From the NCBI GenBank assembly GCA_934630735.1, contig CAKTWK010000001.1, forward strand, positions 62,001 through 126,000: DNA of 64,000 nt, in the 5' to 3' direction. The notes beneath the pieces are model-generated. The model ran no database searches. It was not told the origin of the DNA and was given only the letters and a program-made list of their open reading frames with translations. The translations under genes were made by a program, and so were the position numbers. Shown here piece after piece: positions 60,198-64,000 of this stretch; position 1 is the first letter of the stretch, and each line of letters starts with the position of its first letter. This DNA is from an uncultured Collinsella sp. (GTDB lineage: Bacteria; Actinomycetota; Coriobacteriia; Coriobacteriales; Coriobacteriaceae).

Positions 60198-60272
60198 GCG
60201 GGCATCGCCAAGTGGTAAGGCATCAGCTTCCCAAGCTGACACTCGCGGGTTCGAGTCCCGTTGCCCGCTCCA
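60198..60272 (+). tRNA. tRNA-Gly (CCC)
   Basis: GCGGGCA pairs with TGCCCGC, with discriminator T and encoded CCA. The anticodon loop TT-CCC-AA decodes GGG. Confidence 0.95.
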
Positions 60273-60284
60273 GTAAAAAGCACA

Positions 60285-60316
60285 AGCACGGCACCATCAC
60301 GGTGCCGTGCTTTTTT
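60285..60316 (+). terminator. Terminator after tRNA-Gly
   Basis: A perfect 11-bp stem AGCACGGCACC with its complement is followed by TTTTTT. Confidence 0.9.
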
Positions 60317-60327
60317 CAATAAAGTGC

Positions 60328-60343
60328 CGGGACTCGAACCCGC
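60328..60343 (-). repeat. Inverted copy of the tRNA-Gly T-arm
   Basis: The 16 bases are an exact reverse complement of the tRNA-Gly T-arm at 60245-60260. As at tRNA-Ser (CGA), it follows directly after the terminator hairpin. Confidence 0.7.
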
Positions 60344-60360
60344 CAGGGTGCGAGCGTTAA

Positions 60361-60442
60361 ATAAACGCGAAGCGTTTATAGCGAGCAGGCGAAGGCGCCG
60401 GCAGGCGCCTGAAGCCGATGCGTATTTGCTTCGCAAATACGC
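60361..60442. repeat. Array of three adjacent hairpins
   Basis: ATAAACGC-gaa-GCGTTTAT (60361-60379), AGGCGCC-ggca-GGCGCCT (60393-60410) and GCGTATTTGC-ttc-GCAAATACGC (60420-60442) lie in a row. All are perfect. It may be a dispersed repeat or a structured RNA. No gene is supported between tRNA-Gly and purB. Confidence 0.65.
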
Positions 60443-60567
60443 GGACGTCCTCATGCCCGCTCTATGCCACAAAATGTTAGGTTAATGCCTGCTGCCCATA
60501 CTCGCGCCCGCGCACGGTACAATGGTTGGGTTACGACCAACGTGCCAATAACCAAAAAGGAGCCGCT

Positions 60568-61911
60568 ATGATCGATCGCTATACCCGCCCGGAGATGGGA
60601 CACATCTTCTCCCTCGAGAACAAGTACGCCATTTGGCAGGAGATTGAGGTCCTGGCCTGCGAGGCTCAGGCGGAGCTCGGCAAGATCGGTATTTCCAAAG
60701 AAGAGGCCCAGTGGATTCGCGACCACGCCAGCTTTGAGAAGGCGAAGGTTGACGAGATCGAGGAGGTCACGCGCCACGATGTCATCGCCTTCCTGACCAA
60801 CATGAAGGAATATATCGACGCCGATGTTCCCGAGGGCGAGCCCAAGCCTAGCCGCTGGGTTCACTATGGTATGACCAGCTCCGACCTGGGTGATACGGCT
60901 CTGTGCTATCAGCTTACTCAGGCGTGTGACCTGATTATCGAGGACGTCAAGAAGCTCGGCGTGATCTGCAAGCGCCGCGCCTTCGAGGAGCGCAATACGC
61001 TCTGCGCCGGCCGAACCCATGGCATCCATGCCGAGCCGATGACCTTCGGCATGAAGTTTGGCTCTTGGGCATGGGAGCTCAAGCGCGATCTCGATCGTCT
61101 TGAGGATGCTCGCAAGAACGTTGCCTTCGGTGCCATCTCCGGTGCCGTCGGCACCTACAGCTCCATCGAGCCGTTCGTCGAGGAGTACGTCTGTGAGCAC
61201 CTAGGTCTGGTCCACGATCCGCTGTCCACGCAGGTCATCAGCCGCGATCACCATGCCTACCTTGCCGGCGTGCTTGCCACTACGGCGGCCACCTGCGAGC
61301 GCATCGCGACCGAGGTTCGCAACCTGCAGAAGACCGATACGCTCGAGGCCGAGGAGCCCTTCCGCAAGGGCCAAAAGGGCAGCTCCGCCATGCCGCACAA
61401 GCGCAACCCGATCACCATGGAGAAGGTCTGTGGCCTATCGCGCGTCGTGAAGTCCAACGCCCAGGTCGCCTTTGACAACGTTGCCCTGTGGCACGAGCGC
61501 GACATTTCGCACTCCTCCGCCGAGCGCGTCGCCCAGGCCGATAGCTTCATCGCACTCGACCACATGTTCCAGTGCCTCATCCGCGTCATCGACGGCCTGC
61601 AGCTGTATCCGGCTCGCATGATGGCCAACCTCAACAAGACCCGCGGCCTCATCTTCTCCTCCAAGGTGCTGCTGGCCCTCGTCGACACGGGCATCACCCG
61701 CGAGGATGCCTATGCTATCGTGCAGGAAAACGCCATGGCTACCTGGCACGAAGTGCAGGATTGTGTTTCCGGCCCCACCTTTAAGGAGCGTCTCGAGGCC
61801 GATCCGCGCTGCACCGTCAGCCAGGAGAAGCTCGACGAGATCTTTGATCCGTGGGACTTCCTCACCCGCATCGACACAGTCTTCGATCGCCTGGAGCAGC
61901 TCGAGTTCTAA
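60568..61911 (+). CDS. purB: Adenylosuccinate lyase
   Basis: Releases fumarate from adenylosuccinate and from SAICAR, the two lyase steps of purine synthesis. The 447-residue product has the fumarase-superfamily signature SSAMPHKRNP near residue 272. The ATG at 60568 (MIDRYTRPEMGHIF) has AAGGAG six bases upstream; the open frame runs a little further up without a site. It is transcribed alone and followed by a terminator. It uses the product of PurA (10383-11669). Confidence 0.97.
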   Translation: MIDRYTRPEMGHIFSLENKYAIWQEIEVLACEAQAELGKIGISKEEAQWIRDHASFEKAKVDEIEEVTRHDVIAFLTNMKEYIDADVPEGEPKPSRWVHYGMTSSDLGDTALCYQLTQACDLIIEDVKKLGVICKRRAFEERNTLCAGRTHGIHAEPMTFGMKFGSWAWELKRDLDRLEDARKNVAFGAISGAVGTYSSIEPFVEEYVCEHLGLVHDPLSTQVISRDHHAYLAGVLATTAATCERIATEVRNLQKTDTLEAEEPFRKGQKGSSAMPHKRNPITMEKVCGLSRVVKSNAQVAFDNVALWHERDISHSSAERVAQADSFIALDHMFQCLIRVIDGLQLYPARMMANLNKTRGLIFSSKVLLALVDTGITREDAYAIVQENAMATWHEVQDCVSGPTFKERLEADPRCTVSQEKLDEIFDPWDFLTRIDTVFDRLEQLEF

Positions 61912-61983
61912 TTGACCGATTTGGGACGCAATCAAACCAATTAGTTTTCTTTTGGTCCCAGTTGATGTATGACTTTCTAGCCC

Positions 61984-62021
61984 AAGCCCCGTTGGTAACC
62001 CGTTTTGCCAACGGGGCTTTT
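61984..62021 (+). terminator. Terminator after purB
   Basis: A perfect 12-bp stem AAGCCCCGTTGG with its complement is followed by TTTTG. The tail is short but the stem is strong. Confidence 0.75.
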
Positions 62022-62116
62022 GCGTGAGAGTGTCGGGAAAGCTTCACTTCAACAGGCGATTTTATGATGCGGGAGCATCGCTTGCCGATAATTTGACTCT
62101 TCCGACAAACACTAGC

Positions 62117-62147
62117 TTGCCAGTCTCAGTCGGGGGGGGGGTATCCT
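62117..62147 (+). promoter_or_regulatory. Promoter with a ten-G spacer, candidate phase-variable
   Basis: TTGCCA (62117-62122, one mismatch to TTGACA) and TATCCT (62142-62147) are separated by 19 bases, of which the last ten are all G (62132-62141). Loss of two Gs would give the optimal 17-base spacer. The same design controls porA expression in Neisseria. It lies 62 bases upstream of a surface-protein gene. The gap 61912-62209 otherwise holds only the purB terminator. Confidence 0.6.
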
Positions 62148-62209
62148 TAAGCCAATTTTAATGTGTGGGAGAATGCTGCATTTTTTCACGAGAGATTGGA
62201 CTTAGGGGA

Positions 62210-64000
62210 ATGAGAAAAGGGTTTTGGAGGATAGCCGCTGCGTTCTGCTTGGCTTTAGCTGCTGCGTCAATTGCAGGTATGGCGTCGCCTTCGACGGCTG
62301 TGGCGTCTGAGATACAGAGTGGGAACGTTTACGTCTATAGCAATCAGCACAGCCTTTTCGAAAACGGCTCAGTAGCCGTTGGACAGAGACTGTCGGGAAG
62401 TTTGGACTTCTGTTTGCAAGGAAATGTCCCTTGGGAAAAACTGGGTTCGGCTGCTCAAGATAAAAAGAACTATAAAGTTACGGTTTCCGATGATGACCGA
62501 GACAACATTTCTCTGTCTTCCAGTGATTCTGGTCAGTGGTCCTATGTATTGAATCCTAAGACCGTCGGCGATGGAAAGCTAAGGATTACCGTCACATTTA
62601 ATTACGGTGACTACAGCGCCGAGGGATATCTTGAGATTAGCTTGGCCGAAAAACTCAATCCGGTGACGGCTGTTAAGTACATAAGTGGTTCTAACGAAAC
62701 ATCGTCTTCGAGTGCAGCAATCTATTACACGGATAACTGCTCGGTTTGTGGCAAGGCGCACTGCGGTGATGCTTCGGGCTATATCTTGTTTGCCTTTGAG
62801 CGCCCTAGCGAGGAGCCGACGGTATTTGATATCGATAGCACTAGAAATGACTGGTCAAGTTCAAAATTCATTACTTCGATGAGCCTGAATGGGGTCGAGT
62901 CTTACGACAAGGACGGTTACCAGAAGAAGGCGCCGATTCGCATAACTCCTTGTGGTAAAGATGGAAATGAAGTAGAGGTAAGGCTGAACTATTTCCAGGA
63001 CGACCTCCAGACGAAAAAGCTTTGCGACGCTTCGTGGCATGAGCAGAATCCTGCTTATGTAGAGGAAAACTTAAGCGGTACTATGGCTGTTGGCTCCCGT
63101 GCTTGGATTGGGGCGGCCGATCTGATTAGCATTCAACTGAATCCCGTCGGACAGACTTGCCGAGAGAGCTATTCTTCGCGAGAATTCAAGTACACAATCA
63201 AAGATGGAAACGGCGTTGTTTCAATTGACGAATACGGGATCGTTTGGGCCAAAAAGGCGGGCGTCGCGACGATTATCGTTACTGATCCGTTCGGGCAGGA
63301 GCATACCGGGACTATCAAGGTAGTTGCGCTTCCTTCCGAAAAGCCCTCTATTAAGTTTCTTGATACAAAAGAAATTACATTATCTACTGATAGCAATAGT
63401 TCTGCCTACGATGGCTTCCGCGTTCTCGACTGCACGCAACGCGATTTTTACGGCACCGTGATGAGTTCCGATGCGGTTGAGCTTCTTAAAGACTATCCAC
63501 ACCTCGACTACTATCGATTCAAGTCTAACGATACGAATATTGCTCAGGTTGGTGAAAGAGCATTAGACCAGGCTACCGCGGGCTATGAGGTTTCTGCGGT
63601 TAGCAGCGGCACCACGACAGTTGATGTATATCTCGGGGATCCCGATAATGGCGGTGTTCTCTGCGATACGTTGACCATTCACGTTGTGGGTCCCGGCGAG
63701 GAGCCAGCAAAGACTACGGTCTCCATTGCAGACGGTTATTCTGTCTCCATGAACAAGGGCACGACTCAGCAACTGAAGGCTAAGGTGTCTCCTGATGACA
63801 AAGCTGGCCAGGTTGTCTGGTCCTCTTCTAACGAGAGTGTCCTTACCGTTGACGCCAACGGTCTCGTCACTGCTGTTGGCGACGGTACCGCAAGTATCAC
63901 GGCAACGGTCGATGGCGTTTCTGCAACCACGGATGCGATTACGGTAACCACTCCGGTTGTAAAGGTGTCAGGCGTCAAGCTCAGCGCTTCAAACCTTAAG
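62210..64000 (+). CDS. Secreted Big_2-domain surface protein (cut by window edge)
   Basis: An open frame of 597 codons that reaches the window end without a stop. A signal peptide (MRKGFWRIAAAFCLALAAAS, cleavage near residue 31) is followed by beta-rich domains with several cysteines (CSVCGKAHC near residue 181). From about residue 510 a bacterial Ig-like domain of the Big_2 type is clear: QQLKAKVSPDD, VVWSSSNESVLTVDANGLVT and GDGTASITATVDG. More repeats and an anchor probably lie beyond the edge. AGGGGA directly precedes the ATG, a tight but usable site. Codon use is more AT-rich than its neighbours. The ten-G promoter spacer suggests on/off switching. Confidence 0.85.
   Translation, partial: MRKGFWRIAAAFCLALAAASIAGMASPSTAVASEIQSGNVYVYSNQHSLFENGSVAVGQRLSGSLDFCLQGNVPWEKLGSAAQDKKNYKVTVSDDDRDNISLSSSDSGQWSYVLNPKTVGDGKLRITVTFNYGDYSAEGYLEISLAEKLNPVTAVKYISGSNETSSSSAAIYYTDNCSVCGKAHCGDASGYILFAFERPSEEPTVFDIDSTRNDWSSSKFITSMSLNGVESYDKDGYQKKAPIRITPCGKDGNEVEVRLNYFQDDLQTKKLCDASWHEQNPAYVEENLSGTMAVGSRAWIGAADLISIQLNPVGQTCRESYSSREFKYTIKDGNGVVSIDEYGIVWAKKAGVATIIVTDPFGQEHTGTIKVVALPSEKPSIKFLDTKEITLSTDSNSSAYDGFRVLDCTQRDFYGTVMSSDAVELLKDYPHLDYYRFKSNDTNIAQVGERALDQATAGYEVSAVSSGTTTVDVYLGDPDNGGVLCDTLTIHVVGPGEEPAKTTVSIADGYSVSMNKGTTQQLKAKVSPDDKAGQVVWSSSNESVLTVDANGLVTAVGDGTASITATVDGVSATTDAITVTTPVVKVSGVKLSASNLK

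Noticed and set aside
60131..60472. Minus-strand open frame over tRNA-Gly (GNGTRTRE peptide)
   Set aside because: Same artefact: reverse translation of a tRNA.
62010..62209. Alternative -35 TTGACT at 62093-62098 for the surface-protein gene
   Set aside because: No matching -10 lies 16-18 bases downstream; the pair around the G tract fits better.

Overview
This window reads as a piece of chromosome centred on the replication origin of a high-GC, Gram-positive gut actinobacterium, most likely a Collinsella-type member of the Coriobacteriia. That assignment is an inference from gene order (rpmH-rnpA-yidD-yidC-jag-rsmG-parA-parB on one side, dnaA-dnaN-recF-DUF721-gyrB-gyrA on the other), a PafBC-like WYL pair, a sortase-anchored adhesin, high coding GC and Actinobacteria-style proteins. 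No rRNA, CRISPR array, prophage or transposase gene was seen.

Layout. 1-442 has no gene but holds three stacked inverted repeats. 443-13.2 kb (minus) is housekeeping: carAB with a PyrR-type leader hairpin, an ABC exporter plus a membrane partner, a NUDIX hydrolase, purD, purA and dnaB. 13.4-15.1 kb (minus) is the rpsF-ssb-rpsR-rplI operon. Two tRNA-Ser genes follow, then a nuclease-fold gene bracketed by an 82-bp inverted repeat (15.9-17.2 kb). 17.3-19.2 kb (plus) holds a TRIC/UPF0126 membrane protein and a bactofilin-like membrane protein. 19.4-22.7 kb (minus) holds typA, two small unknowns and a DUF151 nuclease-type protein. tRNA-Ile/Ala/Ile genes and a large cruciform repeat precede gyrA and gyrB.

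Origin region (26-40 kb). On the minus strand lie dnaA, dnaN, recF, a DciA-like gene, gyrB and gyrA, preceded by an unusual GHKL-ATPase/wHTH protein. On the plus strand lie rpmH through parB. The dnaA-dnaN gap carries an AT-rich tract, DnaA-trio-like triplets and a DnaA-box-like site in the order expected of an unwinding element. A second DnaA-box-like cluster sits at 34.66-34.72 kb. Three perfect parS sites sit between rsmG and parA. This strand layout makes leading-strand genes diverge from about 31-35 kb.

40-50.7 kb holds rlmN, ddl, a DnaQ-DinG fusion helicase with convergent WYL regulators, and a large membrane M28-peptidase-like protein that has lost most metal ligands. 50.7-54.1 kb is a thioester/SpaA/LPXTG adhesin. 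54.4-60.1 kb is a sugar-acid catabolic operon (UxaA dehydratase, PTS EIIC, amidohydrolase, DapA-family aldolase) with a divergent IclR regulator and a 30-bp palindromic operator. Then come tRNA-Gly and purB. The window ends inside a secreted Big_2 surface protein whose promoter spacer contains ten consecutive Gs, a candidate phase-variation switch. That gene stays open to the window edge.
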